From contig JAJGOT010000412.1 of assembly GCA_022457155.1 (NCBI GenBank), forward strand, positions 115,001 through 179,000: 64,000 nt of DNA, given 5' to 3'. The notes under the pieces were generated by a model, which saw only the letters and a list, made by a program, of their open reading frames with translations, was not told the DNA's origin and made no database searches. A program made the position numbers and the translations under genes. Of this stretch, positions 1-10,856 are shown piece by piece (positions within the stretch are counted from its first letter, which is position 1; the number at the start of each line of letters is the position of its first letter). The stretch comes from Cladopsammia gracilis (lineage: Eukaryota > Cnidaria > Anthozoa > Scleractinia > Dendrophylliidae).

Positions 1-539
1 CCAAAACAAATAGCCGGCTGCCATGTTTGTTCACATTCGTTCGTTCACTTCTCTTTAAGCTGAGAAATCGTCTTCAAAATTACGTTTATATGAAAAAGAA
101 TTCGATAATTAATAAGCGAAAGAGTTCTAAAAAGTAGTATTTCCTCTCAAACGTGGGATTGTGATGTTTTAGGGTACTAAAAACCTTGCGGTAAACCACT
201 AGCCTCTAGAGCGTGGTCTAGCCGTACAAACGTGAACCTCAAACCGTAAACCTGACGGCAAGGCACTGGTCACGTGACTTCTTGACGTTCGCGGTTCGCG
301 GGAAATGCCGAAATGACTACTCAACTTGCCCTTTCTTTTAAAATACTTCTCCGTTTCCTAAGTTAACAGATTCAATGCGGGACATGTGCGAGGGCCATTT
401 AACACTGATACTCGGAATGTTTTAAGGTTTTGCCAACCTTTAATTACCGTGAACAAAACACCTGGGAACGGTGGGCAAACAATAGAGTTTTAATTCTTCT
501 GGCCGGAAGTTGGAACGCTGTTAGTCGACTCGTTAAATT
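1..539. other. No gene recognised
   Basis: AT-rich sequence with no convincing ORF, splice pair or repeat structure on either strand. It borders the 5' side of a decayed LINE and may include its untranslated leader, but nothing shows this directly. Confidence 0.4.
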
Positions 540-2440
540 ATGCAAAAGTATCATAAGTATCTTCATGGAGAATTATCAAATTCACAAAAACAAGCTGTAA
601 TAACTTTAATAGAAAAGAAGGACAAAGACAGGAGATGGATTAAAAATTGGAGACCGATTTCTCCAATAAATGTAGACTTAAAAATTGGTTCAAAAGCCAT
701 CGCTATAAGGTTAGAGAATATTTTACCGCACATTATTCACTATGATCAAAAAGCCTTCGTTAAAGGACGAACCATTTTCGATGCAGTTCAAACGATAAGC
801 GATGTCATGAAATTTACAAACTTGCGTAACTACCAAAGCATATTGACCACAATAGATTTTGAGAAAGCCTTCGATTCTTTGAATCTTTGATCCCTCTTCG
901 TTATAGTACTTGAATTGCTGGCAACATCCATACGCAATAACAATCAAATAAAGGGTACTTGGGTGGACGGTAATTAGTTATATTTGCTGACGATATGACA
1001 TCATTTGTTCGTGACAAAATTTCGCATCTCGCTCTCTTTGACACTCTCAAGTTGTTTAGTACATATTCTGGTCTAAAGATTAATCACGAGAAAACGAATG
1101 AATCCTTCTACTTGGAAATATGGAGGCAAATACTGAGTTCAGAATCGAACTAGGAGTGGATGAAATAAGCAAGGCTGTAAAAATTTTGGGGGGAAATTTC
1201 ACCTGTAGTCATTCGCTTTTTCAAATTGAATTTTGAGTCAATCGAGAAATCTTTGAGGGGAATTTTAAAAGGCTGGGACTGGAGAGGACTCACATTACTT
1301 GGAAAAATTCAAGTTATTAAATCATTCGCCATACAGAAGATTTTATATGGTCCGGGTTACCCTCATTTCAAGCAAACTTTGCTTGAAATGAGGGTTAAAG
1401 AGTCAAACACATTACTTTATTCTTTTGTTTGGAACGGTAAGGAGAAATTAAAGCGCACAGCTTTTATCAATCCTGTGGAGAAAGAAGGCTTAAAAATGCC
1501 AAATATTGAGTCAATGATCTCTGCCCAAACAATAATCTGTATTAAGAGATATCTATCCACTGAACAAGTTGCCTGGAAATTATTTTTGGACTTTTATCTA
1601 AAAAAGGTAGGGGGGAAGTTCCTATTCCACTGCAACTTTACTGAGAGCTATATTAAATTATCGATAGCGCTTCCAGATTTCTACAAAGAATGCATTGTAA
1701 CCATGATGGACCTCCTTAACCGAGGACAACCCTTCCTCACTTTCTGAAATAGCAAAACAAATCATATGGAACAATTGTTTTAACTCTAAATCAATTTTTA
1801 ACAGCAAGCTGATGTATCTTGGAATGGTTAGAATTGGAGACCTCTACGGTGAACGGGGAGAACCTAAGAAGGACATGGAGCCACTATACTCAATTCTATC
1901 ACCGGTTGAACACTTCTTTCTTTTTGGCGTAAAGTTTTAAAAAATAACAAATCCTCTATCGCTTCGAATACACTTTCTACAATCCCAACTAATTTCTATT
2001 TACGATTTGAAGGAAAAAAGAAATCTTTGGAAAATCTTCAATCAAAATCATTATATGAAAGTTTTATCTCAAAAATAGCCAGCAAACCAACTGCTCAGAA
2101 GAAATATCACGAACTTTTCAACACGCAGGCTTTCAGTTAGACTGGGAAAAGATATATCTATTGCCTTTTAATACAACCTTGGATATAAAATTAAGATAAT
2201 TTCACTACAAAATTAAATATTAAACAGGATTTTATATACAAATGAAATGCTTTTTAGGTTCAAAAAAGTTGATTCCCCTTTGTGATTTTTGTGGAAAAGA
2301 GTTGGAGGTTGTAGAACACCTTTTTTTTCTTTTGTACGTAAGTGCGTACTTTTTGGAATGACTTAAATGATCTACTTATTTCGTTAAACATACACAGTAA
2401 AATCGCAAGGACTATTTCAGCCCCGTGAAGCTATTTTAGC
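540..2440 (+). pseudogene. Decayed L1/Tx1-type LINE, reverse transcriptase part
   Basis: Remnant of a non-LTR retrotransposon ORF2. The stretch 540-890 reads as the RT fingers and palm start, with the typical KNWRPISPINVDLKI block, an AFVKGR block and motif A as IDFEKAFDSL. About 90 bp further on, near 976-1015, another frame shows FADDMTSFV, the catalytic motif C, so the segment between (motif B) is deleted. The stretch 1226-1747 reads as the connection region after the RT, with WDWRGLTLLGKIQVIKS. Near 2280-2330 a CDFCGKELEVVEHLFF block matches the zinc-knuckle end of such ORFs. Frames change several times and stops are common, so the copy is dead. The endonuclease half is absent, as expected of 5' truncation. 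It is the same clade as the LINE at 29.7-32.1 kb. Family is clear; clade (L1/Tx1) is inferred from motif wording. Confidence 0.8.
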
Positions 2441-2479
2441 ATTCTTGAATTAGTACCATTTTGGCTCCTTTGCATTCTA

Positions 2480-3891
2480 AAGAAGCCCCCAATGGTATAA
2501 TTCACACCCAAAGGGTCCGTTTTGATACCGTTGCAGAGGCTAATTTGGAAAAGCAAGTGTCCAAAACAGACGTTATAATGTAACCTAAATTAGCCCAGTT
2601 TTGTGGAACCAAATCAGCAGCTATACAAATGGCTAATTGGGTACAACCCAGGTCCAAAATAGGTATCATAGTAGGGTCCAATTCAAAGCTATTTTCGCTT
2701 AACCAAAATAGCACCAATATAATTGGCTCAAATGGCATGTCAACGGTTCCGTTTCGGCTTTGTGGAAAGTGCCAAATTATGCATAACACCACAGACTAAA
2801 ATAGCACTAATACAATTGGCTGAAATGGCATGTCAAGGTTCCGTTTCGGCTTTGAGGAAAATGCCAAATTAGGTATAACACCACGGTACTAAAATAGCAC
2901 CAATACAACTGGCTGAAATGGCAGGTCAGGGGTTCTGTTTTGGCTTTGTGGAAAATGCCAAATTAGGTATGACACCACAGTACTAAAATAGCACCAATAC
3001 AATTGACTGAAGTGGCATGTCAAGGTTCCGTTTTGGCTTTGTGGAAAATGCCAAATTAGCTATAACACCGCAGAACTAAAATAGCACCAATACAACTGGC
3101 TGAAATGGCAGGTCAGGGGTTCCGTTTTGGCTTTGTGAAAAATGCCAAATTAGGTATAACACCACAGCACTAAAAGAGCACCAATACAATTGGCTGAAAT
3201 AGCAGGTTAAGGGTTCCATTTCGGCTTTGAGTAAAATGCCAAATTAGGTATAACACCACAGTACTAAAATAGCACCAATACAATTGGCTGACATAGCAGG
3301 TCTGTGGTTTCCTTTTGGCTTTGTGGAAAATGCCAAATTTGGTATAACACCGCAGAACTAAAATAGCACCAACACAATTGGCTGAAAAGGCAGGTCAGGG
3401 GTTCCGTTTTAGCTTTGTGGAAAATGACAAATTAGGTATAACACCACAGTACTGAAATAGCACCAATACAATTGGCTGAAATGGCAGGTCAGGGGTTCTG
3501 TTTAGGCTTTGTGGAAAATGCCAAATTAGGTATAACACCACAGTACTGAAATAGCACCAATACAATTGGCTGAAATGGCAGGTTAAGGGTTCCATTTCGG
3601 TTTTGAGAAAAGTGCCAAACTAGGTATAAAACTACAGTACTGAAATAGCACCAATACAATTGGCTGAAATGGCAGGTTAAGGGTTCCATTGCGGCTTTGA
3701 GGAAAGTGCCAAACTAGGTATAAAACTACAGTACTGAAATAGCACCAATATAATTGGTTGAAATGGCAGGTTAGGGGTTCTGTTTTGGCTTTGTGGAAAA
3801 TGCCAAATTAGGTATAACACCACAGGACTAAAATAGCACCAATACAATTGACTGAAATGGCAGGTTAGGGGTTCTATTTAGGCTTTGTGTA
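2480..3891. repeat. 94-bp minisatellite, about 15 copies
   Basis: A head-to-tail repeat with a period of 93-94 bp. The phrase AATAGCACCAATACAATTGG recurs at about 2893, 2987, 3080 and 3174 and onwards, followed by GGCAGGTCAGGGGTTC and by AATGCCAAATTAGGTATAAC. The first two units are more diverged than the rest, the usual sign of an array renewed from its interior. Open frames crossing it on the minus strand only reflect the near-multiple-of-three period and are not genes. Confidence 0.95.
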
Positions 3892-4370
3892 GTGTCTGAT
3901 TCGTAAAAGTGTAAAGTTTGGTATATTTTACTTTTCTCCGCTCGCTCTAATAAAGGAATCGGTCTGTTACCTGCAGATTATAAGAATTAAATATTTGACG
4001 TTTACGCGGATATATAATTTGTGTCGAATGGCAGAGATTTTCTCACGTAAACTGACGAATTTGTGTTACCGATTTGAGAATTTTTCGCATAGGGAGAGAG
4101 CGGTTGTGTCAACATAGATTTTCGCGCGCTTTCGCTGATATCTCGCTAATATCATCCATGAAGTAAAACAATCCCCGTCCGCTGAATGTGCAAAGTGCAA
4201 AGGGCCGAGATAGTCACGCATTTTACGCTATGTGAAGAATGCGTATATTGTTTAGTTTTATTCTGCTGAGCCGACTGGCACTTTAGTTTAATCTTTTGTT
4301 AAAACTTTCTCAGTAGTTAGGATGGTGTCCCTAGGGGTAGTCGACCAATCAGGAGCGAGTACATGAAATT
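3892..4370. other. Unannotated spacer
   Basis: Moderately AT-rich sequence between the minisatellite and the octamer array. No ORF, tRNA or clear repeat is visible. Confidence 0.4.
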
Positions 4371-4436
4371 AGCATCTCATTTGCATCTCATTTGCATCTC
4401 ATTTGCATCTCATTTGCATCTCATTTGCATCACATT
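4371..4436. repeat. 11-bp tandem repeat of octamer motifs
   Basis: The unit TTTGCATCTCA repeats about six times. It creates five copies of ATTTGCAT, the reverse complement of the POU-factor octamer ATGCAAAT, spaced exactly 11 bp apart (starting near 4379, 4390, 4401, 4412 and 4423), so all lie on nearly the same face of the helix. Whether POU proteins bind it is untested; a simple expanded repeat explains it equally well. Confidence 0.85.
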
Positions 4437-4775
4437 AAAAATCTGTACACGTGCAATGACATCATGGGTTCGGGAGACCGGAAGTGACCGCGTAAAGGTG
4501 ACGTAAAGGTTCTTAAAGGTCGTAATGATGGTGCAATTGGTTGTCTCAAACAACCAGGATGTGTCGAGGGTACCAGATTCCGCTCGGGGGATGCCTCGGA
4601 ATCGTTCGGGATCGTTCGGGAATGGTTTGAGTGACTGGTCGCTCTGGTTCCGCTCGCTGGGTGGTTCCCAGATCCCGCTCGACCATAGAGACAGAAAAAA
4701 AAAACAGAAAAATAAGACAAAAAAAAATGCAATTTAATAGTAACGTAACAAAAACAAAACAGAAACTAGTTGACA
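4437..4775. other. Spacer downstream of the polymerase remnant
   Basis: No gene is supported. It contains short repeats such as GGATCGTTCGGGA (two tandem copies near 4600-4620) and an A-rich stretch near 4690-4760. GC content rises here, marking the approach to the virus-like element. Confidence 0.35.
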
Positions 4776-4902
4776 AGCGGGGACATGGGTTCATCCTCGA
4801 ATGGGAGAACGCCCCTTTTAGTAGACACACAACAACAACAAAAAACTATTTTTGCAAGCGGGGACATGGGTTCCATCCCCGACTGGGAGAACGCCCCTTT
4901 GA
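4776..4902. repeat. Pair of direct repeats, about 48 bp
   Basis: Two copies of a segment beginning AAGCGGGGACATGGGTT and ending GGGAGAACGCCCCTTT lie at about 4776-4823 and 4855-4901, separated by an AACAACAACAA-rich spacer. They sit just beyond the 3' end of the polymerase gene, so they could belong to the element's intergenic or terminal region. No function can be read from them. Confidence 0.7.
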
Positions 4903-4973
4903 TAGTTCGTCGGGTCAAACGTCACGTTGCCCTGGTTTCGTGTCCGGGTTGTTTCTTCGCGGTCGTCCCTTTT

Positions 4974-7900
4974 TTAATCGGCGAGATCGTCGTCGGGGCG
5001 AAGCCAACTGTAGCCGTAAGAGAGAGTCTTGAAAGTGAATTCGTCGCCGAGGACGCGTTTGTCGTAGACCACCCCCCATCGTTTGTCCCTGCGGACGGTG
5101 GTCAACGTCTTGGTGCGCTTGTCTCTCTGGATGAAATGCGGGTTGGGTACGTTGACGGTGCGGGGTTTGGGGAGAGGCGATCGCAGTTCTAGGAGCAGGG
5201 TGTCTTTCATGGCTTGAAAATGAAGGCGTTGTTGCCCGCGCACGTTCAAGGTGAACCCGCGAATTTTCTCTTCCGTCTTTCCCAAACGCGTCTTGTAGGC
5301 ATAGTTTCAGCCACACGTTGACGTAGTCCTCGAACAGCCCGGTACGACGTTGCGCGGGGGGAAAGTGGTACACTTCGTGAATTTGGAGAATGCGGTACCT
5401 TTTTCCACGGCTTTGACGAGTTCGGGGGTGCACCACGTTCCTCGGATGCTCCGTTGACTCGCGGTGTGTTCGCACACCCAGGTTCGCTCGGTCATGCGTT
5501 TGGGGATCTCTTCTTCCACGCAGGCTCGACACAGCGGAAACGTGAATTTCTTTTTGCAACGGTACGGCAACACGGGATGAAACAACCCCTCGGGCGGTAA
5601 GACGGTGCAGTTGGCGATGCCAAAGTATTGGTCGATGTCTTTCACCGGTTGGGTGACGATAACGGGGGTGTCCGATCGGGTATGGGTCGTACTTGTTAAC
5701 GGTGGGGTACAGTGACGTCACATCCACGTACCGAATTTCTTCCCCCTGCGTTTCGTCGATCTCGTCCCATAGTCGCACAGCATTGGTGCACCCCCCGAAG
5801 AACGCGTCGCGCGGGTTCAGCGAAGGGACGGAGAATGGGTGCGACTCGAGAAAGGCGGCGACGTCGGCTCGTTGACGCAACTGCTCCCACTGACATTCCC
5901 AGATGACGACCACGCGGTAGTCGCCAGCTTCCAATTGCCGCTGTTTTTGCATCGTGGCTTCGTGCATTTCCCATTTGGTGCGATCGGGGTGGAGACGGGT
6001 GGGCTTGGTCATGCTCCCCTTGAAACAGACGGGACATCCGTGCCACAAACACCCGTGAAATTCGTACACGGTGCGGGTCGACTCGTTGAACCCGTCCACT
6101 TGATAGCGACGGCCACCGACTTGGAGAGTGCATTCGCCCCCGTTGAACGCGTGCGCAATGACCCCTTGAGTTTGTTGGGAATTCTGCCACTCCAACCATT
6201 GGTAGGCTTTCAGGGATTGGTGCCCCCTTTTTCCATTCCATCCGCAGGGGGGTTCCAAGGCCAGGGTCTGGGGAGGTAAATGTTTTTTGCGGTAATACCG
6301 CATGCAGGCCGAGGCGATGGTGACGCATTTCTCCATGGGGTTGAAATCGGCTTTGGCGGCAAATTCCCGCTGAAAGGTTTCGCAGCCGGCTTTGAGCACT
6401 TGCACGTCCGATCGACAATAGGCTAGCATTTCCTCGTGCAATTTGAATTCGAGATGTTGCACGGTCGGGTACCATTTGTCAAAGTCTTTTCGCACGTCCG
6501 GTTTCATACCATCGGGGTCGTAATGGTGCGCCTCGGGCCAAGGCCCCACGTACTCTTGATGGGCCTCGGTGTTGAAGAAATGCGGAAAGAACCTTTCTTG
6601 CTTTCCGTCAGATTGAATGTGGCGGCAAAGTCTGAGAGAAGAAAGGGGAGGAAACACAGACTGTCCTTGAACGTCAAGCGTCCCGCTCTCAGGCTCAAGA
6701 TTTTCGATCCCACGCAAATTTGATCTTTGACGTCGATGCGATGGTCGTAGAGGTACTGGAGGATGAACATCCCGTCGTAACCTTTGAAATTGTGAAAGAT
6801 CACGATGACTTCCCGCGGTTCGCCCAGCACCTCCGTTTTGGTCAGCAGCCAATCGTAAAATTGCCCGGTGCAATCGTGACCGTAGAACGCCAGGGCTGGC
6901 ACGGTGTCGAGATGGTCCTCCCCTTTGGCGCAGATGAGGATTGGTACGTGCAATTGTTCGTCCTGCGTACATTCGTAATCCGCATACACGAAATAGGGCG
7001 GACATTTGGGCCGAATCTCCTCCTCCTCCTCCTCCTCGTCTTCCCCCGACTCGGGCTCGTTGGCGGCCAAGAAGTGGACGGCGTGGGCGGCGTGACGCGG
7101 AGCAGGTCTAGCGCGTTTGGCGGGAGGTGGTCCCGCTGCTGCTTCCTCCTCCGGGTCTGGATCGTGCACCGGCTGGATGTAACAACGATGGGTGGTGACA
7201 TCCGCATAATCCTTGCAGGTCTTGCAATAATATTCCTCGCACTTGTGAGGACGTTGACGTTTGCGTCGATTTTTCCACCAGTCGAGGAATTTGTGGCAAT
7301 TCTCGCACGTTTGGAGATTGGCGCAGACGGAGTGATCCGGGGTCTCGGCCCCTTGTCCGTTGGGAGAAAACACCCGGTGATTCTCGTAGCAACGGTCTCC
7401 GTAGAAACAGCGTAGGCAGTCCGGGCAGGGACGTTGCGTCGGTCGTGGGGGTTTGCTATCGCCCGGTAGGAGCGCCAGGTAATCGCGGCAGTCTTTCTGT
7501 TTGCAGGCCACGCAACGTCGTTTCACGCAGGGGTGACGAGAAAAATCCTCGTGATCGTACCCCTTCTCGCACAAGTGGCAATAGTAACCGCGTCCGAGAA
7601 TGGCGGGAATGGATTTCAACCCGTAATAATGATCCTCGTGTTTCAAGAGAAACAGGTAACGTTGGTCGGCGCGTTTCTCCCCTTGTCCAAAGATCACTTG
7701 GTAACTCTCATCGGCGCTGAGGACTTTGATGTGATAGTCCGGCAACACGATTTGGAATTGACGGAGGGCCCCCAACCTGCAAGGCCCTTCGGGAACGCGA
7801 GCCAACGCGTGCAAAGCCTTGGCCAATCGGGTTTGACCTTTCCCTCCTCTTTTCAAATATTTGAAACTAAGCTCCGGTTTCCGTCGACGCGGGGGATCTT

Positions 7901-8523
7901 CGTCGACCCACGCTTGCATAGTGACGATAGCCCGAGCGCAGCACAACTCGTCCCGATTGTGGAGTTTGACGACAGATTGTTTCTTTTGGAGAAAGGTCAT
8001 GATGGGTACGTTGCCCGGGACGGCTTCCTTTCGACGACCGCTGCCCCGTCCGGGATCCTTGATGGTGGTGATTTGCACTTTCAAGCGATCGTCCGCTTTG
8101 AAGTGTTCGCTGGAGTTTAATTTCTCCGCCATTTTTTGCAAGAGGAGAGTGACCCGTTCACTCTGCTCGCGCCATTCCTTCACCGGCACGTGAAACGATT
8201 GAAAGGCCTGCAGAAAGCTGGGATGTTGCATGGTAAACAACACGTGATCGTCGTCGTCTAATCGTTCCTCCTCCAATTCTTGATCGATGGCTCGACGCAA
8301 CGCCTGTTCGAGTTCGTAGCCCACATCGTATTGTGGGGGGTGTAAGAGTTCCGTGCGAGCGTGGAGGGTGGCATCGAACACGCGACGACGTAACCGAAAC
8401 TTTTGCACACGTCGATCCGTGCCCGGGGTGAGTCGAAACTCGAAGAGGTGGCCCCGGTTGTTCTCTTCGGCGTCTTCCATAGCCTCCAACAAATTCCTCG
8501 GGATCCTCTTCGCGGTCGGCCAT
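4974..8523 (-). pseudogene. Broken protein-primed family B DNA polymerase, Polinton/adintovirus type
   Basis: This class of enzyme replicates the linear DNA of Polinton/Maverick elements and related adintoviruses. The N-terminal part (about 8492-6600) has a basic region, then several Cys/His zinc-knuckle pairs (about residues 310-440 of that frame), an acidic linker, exonuclease motif I as YADYE (about residue 503) and exonuclease motif II as HNFKGYDG (about residue 567). A second frame (about 6600-5680) reaches palm motif A as DVTSLYPTVN. Other frames carry the rest of the palm region and the C-terminal end at 4974. I see frame breaks near 8495, 6592, 5670, 5400 and 5308. At the last one the sequence passes directly from just after motif A to the C-terminal region, so the expected motif B and DTDS motif C are absent in all frames. 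The original start is probably the ATG at 8523, one base out of frame with the body. The region is far richer in GC than its surroundings. Non-functional. Confidence 0.9.
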
Positions 8524-8649
8524 TTTGAAGGAGAAAAAAATACTGGACAAAGTGTTCATTGACAAAGAAAGTGCCTTTTGAGTTTTTTCGAGGTTGAACA
8601 GCGTTTTTACAGCCACGGCACAAAAAACGAGTTGGTTAGGTTTCACTCT

Positions 8650-8810
8650 GCACTCTTTTATACCCTCGAGGAGAAGGACGTTGCATGCTGGGGAGGAACG
8701 GGGTACCCATGGGGGGGTATGGGTATTTTGTTTCTGTCACCCTGGGCGTTGCGTGACATTTCTCTGAGGTTTATGATTTGCCGATACGACCAAACGGTTC
8801 ATTCTGTGCT
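8650..8810. promoter_or_regulatory. Divergent promoter, copy 1
   Basis: This intergenic block lies between the polymerase gene (minus) and the basic-protein ORF (plus). On the minus strand GTATAAAAG (about 8656-8664) is a good TATA box about 135 bp before the polymerase ATG. A dyad TACCCAT / ATGGGTA (8704-8710 and 8719-8725) sits near its centre. The whole block of about 160 bp recurs at 9345-9510, with the dyad intact. Confidence 0.65.
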
Positions 8811-9260
8811 TGACGACCCTCGTTCACCATGCCGTTGACCAAAGCCGAGAAGGTGAAACTGTGGAAACAGAGAAATCCCGACAAAGTGCGAGAACAACAG
8901 CGAAGGTATCGCGCGGGAAACCCGGGATACCACGATTGGCGGAGACAGGAACGATCCAAGACAAACGAAACCGCCCTGCGCACCTATCGGGCTTATTTGG
9001 CGAGAAAACAACGTCAAAGGAGACGTCGCTCGGCCCTGAGACGCGCGGATTATCTCAAACCGCACTCGCTGCGCGTGGTGTTGGTGCCCCTTCAACGCAT
9101 GGCACAGTTTCGATCCCGCCCCTTTGAACGATGTCGTGAACAAATACAACGCCTGCAACGACAATCTAATAGGAGGGCGGTTGCTCTCTTTCGTCGCTTG
9201 CGTGGCCGCCAACAAGACGTCATCGTCCAAATCCTCGGGATCCTCCTCGAGGTTGGCCAT
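8799..9260 (-). CDS. Possible second minus-strand gene start, antisense to the basic ORF
   Basis: An ATG at 9260 opens a 153-codon frame whose first residues, MANLEEDPEDLDDDV, resemble MADREEDPEE at the probable polymerase start (8523). Both starts lie at similar distances from the two copies of the duplicated promoter block, so this looks like a duplicated gene start. Only the first 50-60 residues look plausible; the remainder overlaps the plus-strand ORF and the promoter. It may be a truncated leftover of the duplication. Confidence 0.3.
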   Translation of the reverse strand: MANLEEDPEDLDDDVLLAATQATKESNRPPIRLSLQALYLFTTSFKGAGSKLCHALKGHQHHAQRVRFEIIRASQGRATSPLTLFSRQISPIGAQGGFVCLGSFLSPPIVVSRVSRAIPSLLFSHFVGISLFPQFHLLGFGQRHGERGSSSTE

Positions 9261-9263
9261 TGA
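8829..9263 (+). CDS. Small basic protein of the virus-like element, unknown function
   Basis: An uninterrupted 144-residue frame starting with ATG 19 bases after a divergent promoter block. It is strongly basic in its first half, with KVREQQRRYRAG and KQRQRRRRSALRR, which suggests nucleic-acid binding; no membrane segment or zinc motif is visible. I do not recognise the family. The last third overlaps, antisense, another plausible reading frame that starts at 9260, so only one of the two may be real in that part. Intactness next to a dead polymerase is notable but the frame is short enough for this to be chance. Confidence 0.45.
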   Translation: MPLTKAEKVKLWKQRNPDKVREQQRRYRAGNPGYHDWRRQERSKTNETALRTYRAYLARKQRQRRRRSALRRADYLKPHSLRVVLVPLQRMAQFRSRPFERCREQIQRLQRQSNRRAVALFRRLRGRQQDVIVQILGILLEVGH

Positions 9264-9344
9264 AGGGGTTGACGCAACTACTTTGTTTCATGCCATCTTT
9301 GTTGGGTGTCGCTCGTAAGAACTGAGTGAGGCGTGAAAAAAGGT

Positions 9345-9510
9345 CGGATCCCTGCTCTTATCATGCCCTCGAGGAGAATTTCAAAGCATGCTGGGAACGG
9401 GATACCCATGAGGGTATGGGTATTTGCTTTTTTTTCCCATTTTGTCACGTGACATTTCTCTCAGTTTTATAATTTGCTGACGCGGCAAAATGGTTCATTT
9501 TGTTTTATTT
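9345..9510. promoter_or_regulatory. Divergent promoter block, copy 2
   Basis: A second copy of the block at 8650-8810. Shared segments include CCCTCGAGGAGAA, GCATGCTGGG, TGACATTTCTCT and GGTTCATT, in the same order. The dyad TACCCAT / ATGGGTA is kept (9403-9409 and 9416-9422) although its spacer has shrunk from 8 to 6 bases. TTTTATAATTT near 9464 could be a plus-strand TATA element, but no plus-strand ORF follows; a tandem repeat array does. Confidence 0.6.
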
Positions 9511-10825
9511 TTGGACAGGAATTAAAGCAAATGACTTGAAATCTTGCATGGAACACTCTGAGTATGTCTTGTTAATGGAAACGAGAGGGGAGGTCTGTAT
9601 CTGTTACCGTTCACAATTCAGGTCTAATTTCTTGTTGGCTCATTTGCATAAACATACGGCTTTTTGGACCTGAAACAGTGAGAATTCAAGGAAATCACTT
9701 GAAAACTTCCAGAAAGTGGACTGAGCATGTGCACATGTAGGAAACCACAGGGGAAGTCTGTGTGTGTCACCTTTGAGACTTTAGATGTGAAAACACAATG
9801 ACATTTTTAGTCAGACCTAATGATATGGTTGGGACACAGACTTTTTTTTGGACCTCATAAGCCAGGAATTGAAGCAAATGACTTGTAATCTTGCATGGAA
9901 CACTCTGAGTAAGGCTAGTTAATGGAAACGAAAGGGGAGGTCTGTATCTGTTACCGTTCACAATTCAGGTCTGAAAAGAGAATGACATTTTGACCTATTT
10001 CTTGTAAGCTCATTTGCATAAAAATAGCTTTTTTGGACCTGAAACGGTGAGAATTCAAGAAAATCACTTGAAAACTTCCAGAAAGTGGACTGAGCATGTG
10101 AACATGTAGGAAACCACAGGGGAAGTCTGCGTGTGTCACCTTTGAGACTTAAGATGTGAAAACACAATGGCATTTTTAGTCCGACCAGTAATGATACAGT
10201 TGGGACACACAGACTTTTTTGAACCTCATAAGCCAGGAATTGAAGCAAATGACTTGAGATCTTGCATGGAACACTCTGAGTATGGCTAGTTAATGGAAAC
10301 GAAAGGGGAGGTCTGTATCTGTTACCGTTCGCAATTCAGGTCTGAAAAGAGAATGACATTTTGACCTATTTCTTGTAAGCTCATTTGCATAAACATAGCT
10401 TTTTGGACCTGAAACAGTGAGGATTCAAGGAAATCACTTGAAAACTTCCAGAAAGTGGACTGAGCATGTGCACATGTAGGAAACCACAGGGGAAGTCTGC
10501 ATGTGTCACCTTTGAGATTTTTGATGTGAAAACACAATGACATTTTATAGTCCGACCTTATGATACAGTTGGGACACACAGACTTTTTTTTGGACCTCAT
10601 AGCAAATGACTTGAAATCTTGCATGGAACACTCTGAGTATGGCTAGTTAATGGAAACGAAAGGGTAAGTCTGTTTCTGTCACCGTTCGCAATTCAGGTCT
10701 GAAAAGAGAATGACATGTTGACGTCTTTCTTCTTAGCTAATTTGCATAAACATAGATTTTTGGACTTGAAACACTGGGAATTCAACGAAATCACTTGAAA
10801 TATTACAGACAACACTGTGAGCTAG
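9511..10825. repeat. Tandem repeat with a unit of about 350 bp, nearly four copies
   Basis: The phrase GCAAATGACTTG recurs at 9527, 9874, 10245 and 10602, giving periods of 347, 371 and 357 bp. Each unit also holds CATGGAACACTCTGAGTA, GGACCTGAAACAGTGAG, CCAGAAAGTGGACTGAGCA and an ATTTGCAT octamer. The last unit is truncated. Minus-strand frames through the array repeat with it and are not genes. Confidence 0.92.
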
Positions 10826-10836
10826 TATGTGCAAAT

Positions 10837-10856
10837 AATCAATCAATCAATCAATC
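10837..10856. repeat. AATC microsatellite
   Basis: Five AATC units. Followed on the plus strand by TTTATTTACC and a T-run, it looks like the 3' tail of a LINE in minus orientation; the rest of that LINE is not visible. Confidence 0.8.

Noticed and set aside
3395..3689. Two near-identical minus frames
   Set aside because: Products of the 94-bp minisatellite.
2480..3891. CRISPR array
   Set aside because: The 94-bp unit is continuous, without unique spacers, and the genome is eukaryotic.
4915..7005. A 696-codon minus frame as one protein
   Set aside because: Only its middle part is the polymerase; the ends are out-of-frame shadow with Arg/Pro-rich composition caused by high GC.
6720..8193. 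Long plus-strand frames opposite the polymerase
   Set aside because: They are antisense shadows of a GC-rich gene and show no domain.
9951..10624. Minus-strand frames that recur in series
   Set aside because: They repeat with the 350-bp tandem unit and vary in frame; no protein family.
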